Assembly: GCA_946631345.1 (NCBI GenBank)
Contig: CAMPAA010000017.1
Coordinates: 1 to 23,536 of the forward strand
Length of the DNA: 23,536 bases
Source of the DNA: an uncultured Verrucomicrobiota bacterium
GTDB lineage: Bacteria > Verrucomicrobiota > Kiritimatiellia > RFP12 > UBA1067
Direction: 5' to 3'
A program made the position numbers and the translations under genes. Of the stretch, positions 7,022 to 14,017 are shown in pieces. Below the pieces are notes generated by a model, which was not told where the DNA came from, did not search any database, and worked only from the letters and a program-made list of their open reading frames with translations. How positions within the stretch are numbered: position 1 is the first letter of the stretch; every line of letters begins with the position of its first letter.

Positions 7022-8362
7022 ATGCTAAACCTCATGATTGCCGCAATACAGTTCGTGACGATAGATCCGGGCCACTTCCACGCCGCCCTCGTGCAGAACC
7101 GCACGTACGCGGATGTGTCGCCGGAGGTGTTCGTGTACGCCCCAGAGGGCGCAGACCTCAAGAGCCACCTTGCGCTCATCGACCAATTCAACTCTCGCGC
7201 CGATAGCCCGACGGCCTGGAAGGAGGTCGTGTACGCCGGCGCGGACTTCCTCGCGAAGTTCACGGCGGACGCCGCCAAGCGCACAGCCGCCGAGAACGCG
7301 TCGCGCATCGTGATTCTCGCAGGCCGCAACAACCTCAAGCCCGACTACTATCTCGCGGCGGCCGAGGCGGGGCTGAACGTGCTGGCCGACAAGCCCATGG
7401 CCGTGACCGCAGAGGACTACCTAAAGCTGTGCGACGCGGCGGCGGTCGCTAAGGACAAGGGCCTGTTCTTCAACGACATCATGACCGAGCGCAACGAGAT
7501 AACCACGATCCTCCAGCGCGAGCTCGCCAGGCGCGGCGGCGTGTACGGCAGGCAGGAACCCGGCTCGCCGGACGACCCGGCGGTCACCAAGATATCCGTG
7601 CACCACTTCTGCAAGCTCGTCAACGGCAAGCCGCTCCGCCGCCCGGGATGGTACTACGACACGAAGCAGCAGGGCGAAGCCATCGTGGACGTGACCACGC
7701 ACCTGACCGACCTCGTGCAGTGGGAGGTGTTCCCGGACGTGACGCTCAACCGCTCCGACGTGAACATGATCTCCGCGCGCACCTGGACGACCCCGATCAC
7801 GGCGGCGGACTACGAGAAGTCCACGGGCCTGAAGGAATGGCCGGCCTTCCTGAAGGCGTCTGTGGACACGAACAACGTGCTCCAGTGCAAGGCGAACGGG
7901 GAGTTCACCTACGCGCTCAGGGGCGTGCACGCGAAGGTTTCGGTGGAGTGGCACTTCATGCCGCCAGCCGGCGGCGGCGACACGCACTATTCGCTCATGC
8001 GCGGCTCCAACGCCGAGCTGATCATCAAGCAGGGGGCGGAGCAGGGCTTCAAGCCGATGCTCTACGTGAAGCTGCGCCCAGGAGCCGACGAAGCGAAGAC
8101 CGGCGCGGCGCTCGACCGTGCGCTTGCGGAGATCGGCGAGAAGTATCCGGGCGTGAAGGCCGTCTCCGCCGATGGCGTGGAGGGCGCAACGTGGCGGATC
8201 GACATCCCGAAGAAGTACGACATCGGCCACGAGGCGCACTTCTCCCAGGTGATGAAGCAGTTCCTTTCGTGGATGAAAGCGGGGCAGATGCCGGAGCGTG
8301 AGCGCCGCAACCTGCTCGTGAAGTACCATACGCTCGCGGAAGCGTGGAAGATGAGCAGGTGA
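7022..8362 (+). CDS. Putative Gfo/Idh/MocA-like oxidoreductase with a 'putative oxidoreductase C-terminal' domain
   Basis: 446 residues from ATG 7022, preceded by AAAGGAAAC. The opening FVTIDPGHFHAALVQ (residues 11-25) is characteristic of a Gfo-like group with a divergent nucleotide loop. DKP at 123-125 (LADKPMAVT) replaces the usual EKP but keeps the catalytic lysine position. The middle contains RRPGWYYDTKQQGEAIVDVTTHLTDLVQW, with the D-x-x-x-H type catalytic region. The C-terminal half (VEWHFMPPAGGGDTHYSLMRGSNAELIIKQG) fits the putative oxidoreductase C-terminal domain (PF16490, assigned from memory). The hydrophobic start MLNLMIAAIQF might suggest export but looks too short for a signal peptide. 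Substrate unknown. It ends 8 bp before the first of two tandem start sites of purB. Confidence 0.8.
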   Translation: MLNLMIAAIQFVTIDPGHFHAALVQNRTYADVSPEVFVYAPEGADLKSHLALIDQFNSRADSPTAWKEVVYAGADFLAKFTADAAKRTAAENASRIVILAGRNNLKPDYYLAAAEAGLNVLADKPMAVTAEDYLKLCDAAAVAKDKGLFFNDIMTERNEITTILQRELARRGGVYGRQEPGSPDDPAVTKISVHHFCKLVNGKPLRRPGWYYDTKQQGEAIVDVTTHLTDLVQWEVFPDVTLNRSDVNMISARTWTTPITAADYEKSTGLKEWPAFLKASVDTNNVLQCKANGEFTYALRGVHAKVSVEWHFMPPAGGGDTHYSLMRGSNAELIIKQGAEQGFKPMLYVKLRPGADEAKTGAALDRALAEIGEKYPGVKAVSADGVEGATWRIDIPKKYDIGHEAHFSQVMKQFLSWMKAGQMPERERRNLLVKYHTLAEAWKMSR

Positions 8363-8390
8363 GGTGCGAAATGGATAGGTGCGAAATGGA
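8362..8390 (+). repeat. 15-bp tandem duplication of the purB translation-start region
   Basis: AGGTGCGAAATGGA occurs at 8362-8375 and again at 8377-8390. Each copy contains a Shine-Dalgarno-like AGGTG four bases before an ATG, giving two in-frame starts at 8371 and 8386. Confidence 0.8.
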
Positions 8391-9747
8391 GCTTGACGCG
8401 CTGACGGCGATTTCGCCGATAGACGGGCGCTATGCCGGGAAGTGCAAGGAGCTGCGTGAGGTGTTCTCCGAGTACGGGCTGGTGAAGCGCAGGGTGCTCG
8501 TGGAGTGCGCCTGGCTGGAGGCGCTGTGCGACGCAAGGGAGATTCGCGAGTGCAGGGCGCTGACCGCCGCCGAACGCAAGGCGCTGCGCGCAATCGCGTC
8601 CGGGTTCTCGGTGGAGGACGCACGCCGCGTGAAGGAGATCGAGCGCACCACCAACCACGACGTGAAGGCAGTTGAGTACTTCCTGAAGGAGAAGGTGAAG
8701 GGAACGTCGCTCGAGAAGAGGTCGGAGTTCATACACTTCGCCTGCACGAGCGAGGACATAAACAACATGAGCCATGCGCTCATGCTCCGCGACGGCAAGC
8801 GGACGCTCCGCGCCGAGATGGACGCCGTGACGGAGCGCATCGCCGCGATGGCGAAGGCTTCCGCCACCGTTCCCATGCTGGCGCACACGCACGGGCAGCC
8901 GGCATCGCCCACCACGGTGGGCAAGGAGCTGGCCGTGGTTGCGGCGCGGCTCCGCCGGCAGGCGGGCGAGATCGACCGTCTCGTGATGCCCGCGAAGATG
9001 AACGGCGCGGTCGGAAACTTCAACGCCCACCTCTCCGCCTATCCGGCAGTCGACTGGGAGCGGCTTTCGCGCAAGGTGATCGAGTCGCTCGGCCTGCGCC
9101 AGAACAGGCTCACCACGCAGATTGAGTCGCATGACGGGATAGCCGAGCTGTTCGACGCCATCTGCCGCTGGAACTCCGTGCTGCTCGACTTCGACCGCGA
9201 CGTGTGGATGTACGTTTCGATGGGCTACTTCAGGCAGCGCACGGTGAAGGGGGAGATCGGCTCCTCCACGATGCCCCACAAGGTGAACCCCATCGACTTC
9301 GAGAACTCAGAGGGCAACCTCGGCCTCGCAAACGCGGTTCTGGGCTTCATGGCCCGCAAGCTGCCGATATCGCGGATGCAGCGCGACCTGACCGACTCCA
9401 CGACCCTGCGCAACATGGGGGTGGGCTTCGGCTACACGCTCATAGCCATCCGCTCCACTCTCAAGGGGCTCGGCAAGCTGGAGCTGAACGAAGAGCGCCT
9501 CGCCGAAGACCTCGACCGCAACTGGGAGGTGCTCGCAGAGCCTATCCAGACCGTGATGCGCAAGGTGGGCATGGATCATCCCTACGAACGGCTCAAGGAG
9601 CTTACGCGCGGGCGGCGCGTCACCGCAGAGATCATGAGGGAGTTCGTGCAGGGCCTCGACCTGCCGAAGGCGGACAAGGCGCGCCTCATGAAGCTAACCC
9701 CGGCCACCTACACCGGCCTCGCAAGGAAACTCGCGGCGCTCGCCTGA
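8386..9747 (+). CDS. purB: Adenylosuccinate lyase
   Basis: About 453 residues from ATG 8386. It splits adenylosuccinate to AMP and fumarate and also SAICAR to AICAR in purine synthesis. The start MELDALTAISPIDGRYAGK matches the E. coli-type PurB N-terminus. The fumarase/aspartase-superfamily signature is present (GSSTMPHKVNPIDFENSEGN), as are THGQPASPTTVGKE, with the general-acid histidine, and TSEDINNMSHALML. Length is close to the E. coli form. ATG 8371, five codons upstream and in frame, has the same upstream sequence because of the duplication at 8362-8390, so two N-termini may be made. The frame also extends to GTG 8344, which is unlikely because it overlaps the preceding gene. It lies very close behind the putative oxidoreductase gene. 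Confidence 0.95.
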   Translation: MELDALTAISPIDGRYAGKCKELREVFSEYGLVKRRVLVECAWLEALCDAREIRECRALTAAERKALRAIASGFSVEDARRVKEIERTTNHDVKAVEYFLKEKVKGTSLEKRSEFIHFACTSEDINNMSHALMLRDGKRTLRAEMDAVTERIAAMAKASATVPMLAHTHGQPASPTTVGKELAVVAARLRRQAGEIDRLVMPAKMNGAVGNFNAHLSAYPAVDWERLSRKVIESLGLRQNRLTTQIESHDGIAELFDAICRWNSVLLDFDRDVWMYVSMGYFRQRTVKGEIGSSTMPHKVNPIDFENSEGNLGLANAVLGFMARKLPISRMQRDLTDSTTLRNMGVGFGYTLIAIRSTLKGLGKLELNEERLAEDLDRNWEVLAEPIQTVMRKVGMDHPYERLKELTRGRRVTAEIMREFVQGLDLPKADKARLMKLTPATYTGLARKLAALA

Positions 9748-9783
9748 ACAACGTTCCGCGCCGAAGGCATATTTTTTAAGGAC

Positions 9784-10713
9784 ATGAGAAGCATCCCCGG
9801 AAACATCGAACGGCTGTTGGTGGGCAAACCGGAAAGCGGCAAGCCCCTGCAGGATTTCCTGGCGGCTCGCTGCGCCCTGTCGCGTAGGGCGGCCAAGGCG
9901 ATCATCGACGGGCGAAGCGTATGGGTGAACCGCCGGTGCGTATGGATCGCCCACCACGAGCTCCGCACGGGAGACACTGTGGAGGTGCCGCGCGCCGTAG
10001 TGAGCGCCGCAAGGAGGCAGCCGGGAAGCGACAGGTCGAAGCGGACGGATCCGGGCACGGAGCCGCAGAAGGGGCTTTCGCCCGCACGCCACGTGCGCGT
10101 GCTGATGGAGACGCCCGACTATGTTGTGGCGGACAAGCCGTCAGGCGTGCTGAGCTGCGGTGATCCAAAGTCGGTCGAGATGCTTCTGCGCACCCAGCTT
10201 AGGATACCAACCCTTGAGGCGGTGCATCGTCTCGACCGCGACACTACAGGCTGTCTGCTGTTCGCGAAAACGCACGCGGCGTTCATGGCGGCGGTGGAGG
10301 TGTTCAAGACGCACGGCGTTAAGAAGGTGTACTACGCCATCGTCGCAGGCCGCTTCCCTCATGCGCATGAGACGGTGAACGCGCCGCTCGACGGCAAGCC
10401 GGCGGTATCCCACATCACCCGCGAGGCTGTTTCGCCAGATGCATCGCTCCTCAAGGTGAGGATCGAAACAGGCCGCACGAACCAGATTCGACGGCATCTG
10501 GCGTCCATCCGCTTCCCGGTTGTGGGCGACCGCACGTTCGGGCTGAAGACGGCGCGCGACCCCCGGCTGATGACGGCTCGGCGCCAGATGCTTCATGCGG
10601 CTGGGCTGGAGCTTCCGGATCCGGTAAGGAAAGGCAAGGCGGCCGTGCGCGCGCACAGTCCGATGCCTGCGGATTTCCGGCAGTGCCTGAAGATTTTCGG
10701 CATGGGTAAATGA
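9784..10713 (+). CDS. RluA-family pseudouridine synthase with S4 domain
   Basis: 309 residues. An S4 RNA-binding domain at about 20-68 (FLAARCALSRRAAKAIIDGRSVWVNRRCVW) is followed by a linker and the catalytic domain. Motif II is HRLDRDTTGCLLFAKT (148-163), with D151 as the expected catalytic aspartate. Other family segments are KVYYAIVAGRFP and GRTNQIRRHLASIRFPVVGD. The family isomerises uridine to pseudouridine in rRNA or tRNA; RluC, RluD and related members cannot be separated here. The start ATG 9784 has AAGGA only 1 nt upstream (9778-9782), too close for normal pairing, so initiation is weakly supported, though no better start preserves the S4 domain. It follows purB after 36 bp and ends just before the aminotransferase promoter. 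Confidence 0.9.
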   Translation: MRSIPGNIERLLVGKPESGKPLQDFLAARCALSRRAAKAIIDGRSVWVNRRCVWIAHHELRTGDTVEVPRAVVSAARRQPGSDRSKRTDPGTEPQKGLSPARHVRVLMETPDYVVADKPSGVLSCGDPKSVEMLLRTQLRIPTLEAVHRLDRDTTGCLLFAKTHAAFMAAVEVFKTHGVKKVYYAIVAGRFPHAHETVNAPLDGKPAVSHITREAVSPDASLLKVRIETGRTNQIRRHLASIRFPVVGDRTFGLKTARDPRLMTARRQMLHAAGLELPDPVRKGKAAVRAHSPMPADFRQCLKIFGMGK

Positions 10714-10719
10714 ACAGGA

Positions 10720-10731
10720 ATGTGGTATAAT
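10720..10731 (+). promoter_or_regulatory. Extended -10 promoter (ATGTGGTATAAT) of the aminotransferase gene
   Basis: TATAAT at 10726-10731 preceded by TGG gives a consensus extended -10; no good -35 is seen. Nine bases separate it from ATG 10741, implying a leader of only a few nucleotides. The 12-mer differs by one base from the one before the TetR gene (3024-3035). Confidence 0.55.
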
Positions 10732-10740
10732 TACACGCTT

Positions 10741-12033
10741 ATGAACAAGTTGGCGAAACAGTTGAACAAAACGCTCGGTGCAGCGGAGGGTTTCCTGTCT
10801 GCAGAAGGGCGACGCATGTACTTCCCCTATGGCGGCATTCTTGGGCAGGGGGCGGAAGCGAAAAAGTGCGAGATAAACGCCACAATCGGCATGGCCTTCG
10901 AAGAGGATGGCTCACCGCTCGTGCTGGATTGCTTCGCTAAGAACCTAAACCTCGACCGCAAAGCGTTCCTGTACGCCGGGAGCTTTGGCCTGCCTGCTCT
11001 CCGCGATACGTGGCGTAGCTTCCAGATAAGGAAGAATCCGTCGTTGCAGGGGAAGGTGTTCTCCAACCCCGTCGTGACGAACGCCCTGACCCACGGCCTG
11101 CGCGTCTGCGCGGAGCTGTTTACGGACCGAGCCGACCGCGTGGTTGTGCCAGACCTGTACTGGGACAATTACGCGCTCATCTTCGAGGAGGCGTGCGGTT
11201 CAAGGCTTGAGACTTTCAACACGTTCCGGAATGGCGAGTTCGACGCGGCGGCGATGAAGAAGGCCCTGCTCGCCCCTGGGAAGAAGAAGATACTGATTCT
11301 CAACTTCCCTAACAACCCCACCGGCTACACGGCGACCCTCGCGGACGCTCCAAAAATCGTTGCGGCGGTGAAGGCCGCGGCGGCGAAAGGCAAGCGGATT
11401 GTCGTGGTGCTGGATGACGCCTACTTCGGGCTCGTCTACGAGAAGGGCGTGCATGAGGAGTCGCTTTTCGCAGAGTTTGCCGATCTCCACGAGAACGTCC
11501 TTGCCGTCAAGCTGGACGGCACCACGAAGGAGGACTACGTGTGGGGCATGCGCGTGGGGTTCATCACTTTCGCGGGCAAGGGGCTTTCGGCGGAGCAGCT
11601 GAAGGCGCTGGAGGCCAAGGCGGCGGGCAACGTGCGCTCGTCCATATCCAACTCGTCGTCCATCGGCGAGCACCTTGCGGTCGCGGCGTTCGCCGACCCT
11701 TCGTACATTCGCCAGAAGCGCGAGAAGTATGCGGTGCTGAAGAACCGCTACCGCGTGATACGCGGGATACTCAAGACCCATCCCGAATACGCCGAGACGT
11801 TCGAGCCGATGCCGTTCAACTCCGGATATTTCATGTGCGTTAAGCCGAAAGGCGTGGAGGCGGAGCAGGTGAGGCGGTTGCTGATAGAGCGGTTCTCCAC
11901 CGGGACAATCGTGCTTTCAGGGCTGATTCGCCTCGCTTTTTCGACGATACCGGCCAAAAAGCTGCCGCAGCTGTTCGCAAATGTGGATGCGGCTGTCAGA
12001 GAGCTGAAATCAGGGCATAATGGGATGCGGTGA
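10741..12033 (+). CDS. PLP-dependent class I/II aminotransferase
   Basis: 430 residues from ATG 10741. Fold-type I aminotransferase signatures are FPNNPTGYT (189-197), DDAYFGLVYE (225-234) and KEDYVWGMRVG (263-273). K263 is the probable Schiff-base lysine because it sits eight residues before the substrate-carboxylate arginine R271, as in the family. The residues before it, KLDGTTK, differ from the common SxSK. Such enzymes transfer amino groups from an amino acid to a keto acid; the specific pathway is not evident. An in-frame ATG at 10720 lies within the promoter motif and is rejected as the start. The gene end overlaps the GTG of the next gene by 4 bp, so it may drive or be coupled to the secretion cluster. 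Confidence 0.88.
   Translation: MNKLAKQLNKTLGAAEGFLSAEGRRMYFPYGGILGQGAEAKKCEINATIGMAFEEDGSPLVLDCFAKNLNLDRKAFLYAGSFGLPALRDTWRSFQIRKNPSLQGKVFSNPVVTNALTHGLRVCAELFTDRADRVVVPDLYWDNYALIFEEACGSRLETFNTFRNGEFDAAAMKKALLAPGKKKILILNFPNNPTGYTATLADAPKIVAAVKAAAAKGKRIVVVLDDAYFGLVYEKGVHEESLFAEFADLHENVLAVKLDGTTKEDYVWGMRVGFITFAGKGLSAEQLKALEAKAAGNVRSSISNSSSIGEHLAVAAFADPSYIRQKREKYAVLKNRYRVIRGILKTHPEYAETFEPMPFNSGYFMCVKPKGVEAEQVRRLLIERFSTGTIVLSGLIRLAFSTIPAKKLPQLFANVDAAVRELKSGHNGMR
12016..12021 (+). promoter_or_regulatory. Possible -10 box (CATAAT) just before the GspL/PilM-like gene
   Basis: GGGCATAAT lies 8 nt before GTG 12030, a spacing like the two stronger extended -10 motifs in this window. It is inside the aminotransferase coding end and could be chance. 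Confidence 0.2.
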
Positions 12034-13466
12034 AAAAATCGATCACAGTTCTGGGAGTTGAGGCAGAAGGCCTCCGTGGAGTCCGCCTTGAGGAAGGCGG
12101 GGCGGAGTGGCTTGTGGCCGACAGCTGCCTGTGGCCGCTTGGCGAGTCCGCATCCGGCGTGACCGGGGAGGATAAGGGCGAGACGGCCGAGGAGCCGCTC
12201 CCTGCGGCTGACGGCGGCGAGGCTCCGGTGGCTGACCGTTACGATGCGACCGTGGCTGCGCTGAAGGAGGCGGCAAAGCGCTTCGGCACGCACGAGGTGG
12301 TGCTTGCGATGCCGCTCGCGGCGCTTCTGGTGAAGGTTTCGCGCACGCAGGTCGATGAACGCGACCATCTGGCGGAGACGGCCGGTCAGGAGCTGAGCGC
12401 GGTGTCGCCGTTCCCGGATGAGACGCCCGTCACGGGCATAGAGACCGTTGCGGAGACCGATCATGAGCTGGTGACGCTGTTCGCCGCCCTGCCGTCGGCA
12501 GAGGCCGAAGAGATAGGCGATGCGCTCGACGAGGCCAAGGTGCGCGTCGTCCGCACGGATATCGCGGCGAACGGCTGGCTGCGCACGCTCTGGCCGAGGA
12601 TCGTTCCGCAGGACGGCAGCATGGGGCGCACCGTGGCCCTCTTGGATCTTGACGGCGGATGGGACGTGGTGGTGCTGGACGATGGAGCGCCGTCGCTCCT
12701 TCGCGGGCTTGGGCGGATTGCGGATCCCGCCGAGCTTGGCCGCGAGGTGATGCTTTCGCTGCTGAGGGCCGGGACGGGCGCCGATCCGCGCGAGATCGTG
12801 GTGTTTTCGAAGGGCGAGGTCGACAAGGCGGTTGTTGGGCGGCTGGAGTCTTTCGCGCCGGTGCGCGTGGAGCTGGTGGAGGACGCCTTCGGCGGCGTAG
12901 AGGGCGTGGCTCGGCGCGCCCAAGAGTCGGCGTCGCTCGACGTGACGCCTGCGGACTGGGCGGAGCTGCGCACCGAGGCGCGCTTCACCAAGAAGCTGAT
13001 TGCGTTCCTTGCGGTGGCTGCGGCAGGATGGCTGCTCCTGATGGGCGTGCTCTTCGGCGTGCCGTTCATCTACGGGCAGATGACGGAGCGCCAGAAGACT
13101 CTGTCCAAGCGCCACTCCGCGGCCTACCGCGAAGTAAAGGAGATGCGCGACAAGGTAAAGCTCGTGCAGCAGTACTCCGACCATGCCCGCGGCGCGCTTG
13201 AGATGCTCAAGGCCGTGTCGGACAGAATGCCGGAGGGAATCACGCTCACGAGCTTCACGTATCGGCGCGGCGAACGGCTTTCGATTGTAGGCGAGGCGGC
13301 GCAGCCCACCGACGTGTACGAGTTCAAGAACGCGCTTACGGAGGCCGCGACGGAGGACGACGGAAAGCTCTTCGCGGAGGTGACGCTTACCGGCCCTTCG
13401 CAGAGCAGGGGCGTCCACAAGTTCTCAATCGAGGGCAGGTTCGAGTCGGAGGAGGAGGGCAAATGA
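12030..13466 (+). CDS. GspL-like / PilM-PilN-like secretion-platform protein
   Basis: 478 residues from GTG 12030, overlapping the upstream stop. The cytoplasmic part (1-320) is acidic and has a PilM/GspL-like actin-fold look: VVLAMPLAALLVKVSR near 90-105, then TVALLDLDGGWDVVVLDDGAPSLLRGL at 201-227. A single membrane helix (LIAFLAVAAAGWLLLMGVLFGVPFIYG, 323-349) is followed by a short coiled coil. A periplasmic PilN-like ferredoxin-fold domain follows (GITLTSFTYRRGERLSIVGEAAQPTDVYEFKNAL, 403-436). This order is that of GspL, equivalent to PilM joined to PilN, which links the cytoplasmic ATPase to the periplasmic complex. It overlaps the next gene by ATGA. The N-terminal assignment rests on pattern and context, so a structure prediction would settle it. 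Confidence 0.72.
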   Translation: MKKSITVLGVEAEGLRGVRLEEGGAEWLVADSCLWPLGESASGVTGEDKGETAEEPLPAADGGEAPVADRYDATVAALKEAAKRFGTHEVVLAMPLAALLVKVSRTQVDERDHLAETAGQELSAVSPFPDETPVTGIETVAETDHELVTLFAALPSAEAEEIGDALDEAKVRVVRTDIAANGWLRTLWPRIVPQDGSMGRTVALLDLDGGWDVVVLDDGAPSLLRGLGRIADPAELGREVMLSLLRAGTGADPREIVVFSKGEVDKAVVGRLESFAPVRVELVEDAFGGVEGVARRAQESASLDVTPADWAELRTEARFTKKLIAFLAVAAAGWLLLMGVLFGVPFIYGQMTERQKTLSKRHSAAYREVKEMRDKVKLVQQYSDHARGALEMLKAVSDRMPEGITLTSFTYRRGERLSIVGEAAQPTDVYEFKNALTEAATEDDGKLFAEVTLTGPSQSRGVHKFSIEGRFESEEEGK

Positions 13467-14017
13467 CCACAAACCTTTCCAGGCGAGACCGTATGATCGC
13501 CGCGATCGGCGGGGTGGCGGTTCTGTATGCGCTGGCCGTCGGCCTATGGTTCATGGGGCAGGAGCAGGCGTGGAAGACCGCCGCGAAGAAATACGATGCC
13601 GCCACAAAAAAGACCCTATCCGAGAAAAAGCTCATCTCCCAGCGGCAGAAGTGGAACGATGCCTACGAGGAGGAGCGCGAGAAGATGCCGGTGTTCTCCG
13701 AAGACGCGAACGACATCGACACCCACTGGCTCAGCCGCATGGACGCGCTGGCGCAGGAGAACCACGTGGCGATATCGCAGCGACAGGCCGGCCAGCAGAT
13801 CGAGGCGGGGGACGTCTTCGAGCAGCCGATTGACGTGAAGCGCTGGGAGGCGTCGATCTCGTCGCTGGTGAAGTTCATGCACGCGCTCGAATCCGAGAAG
13901 GATGCGATGTTTGACGTGCGCGAGATATCGGTGAAGTCCTCGTCGCACAAGGGCTTCCTTACTGGGGCGTTCAAGTTGGCCTGCGCATATATGCGCGGAG
14001 AGAAGGAGGAGGAATGA
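13463..14017 (+). CDS. GspM/PilO-like inner-membrane assembly protein
   Basis: 184 residues. A short cytoplasmic N-terminus (MTTNLSRRDR) is followed by one membrane helix (residues 11-32), a charged coiled-coil-like stretch (33-75) and a small alpha/beta periplasmic domain. That domain has the PilO/GspM-type pattern LSRMDALAQENHVAISQRQAG...VKRWEASISSLVKFMHALES. GspM/PilO partners GspL/PilN in the inner-membrane platform. The start ATG 13463 overlaps the upstream stop as ATGA, and its own stop overlaps the secretin start the same way, so the three genes are probably translationally coupled. Sequence identity in this family is always low; the call relies on topology, size and gene order. Confidence 0.7.
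   Translation: MTTNLSRRDRMIAAIGGVAVLYALAVGLWFMGQEQAWKTAAKKYDAATKKTLSEKKLISQRQKWNDAYEEEREKMPVFSEDANDIDTHWLSRMDALAQENHVAISQRQAGQQIEAGDVFEQPIDVKRWEASISSLVKFMHALESEKDAMFDVREISVKSSSHKGFLTGAFKLACAYMRGEKEEE

Noticed and set aside
7421..8623. Antisense open frame of about 400 codons opposite the second oxidoreductase and purB
   Set aside because: Shadow of two genes with clear motifs on the + strand.
11748..13418. Long antisense open frame (556 codons) opposite the aminotransferase end and the GspL-like gene
   Set aside because: Low-complexity Arg/His-rich translation and no start context; the + strand genes here are linked by overlapping stops and starts.
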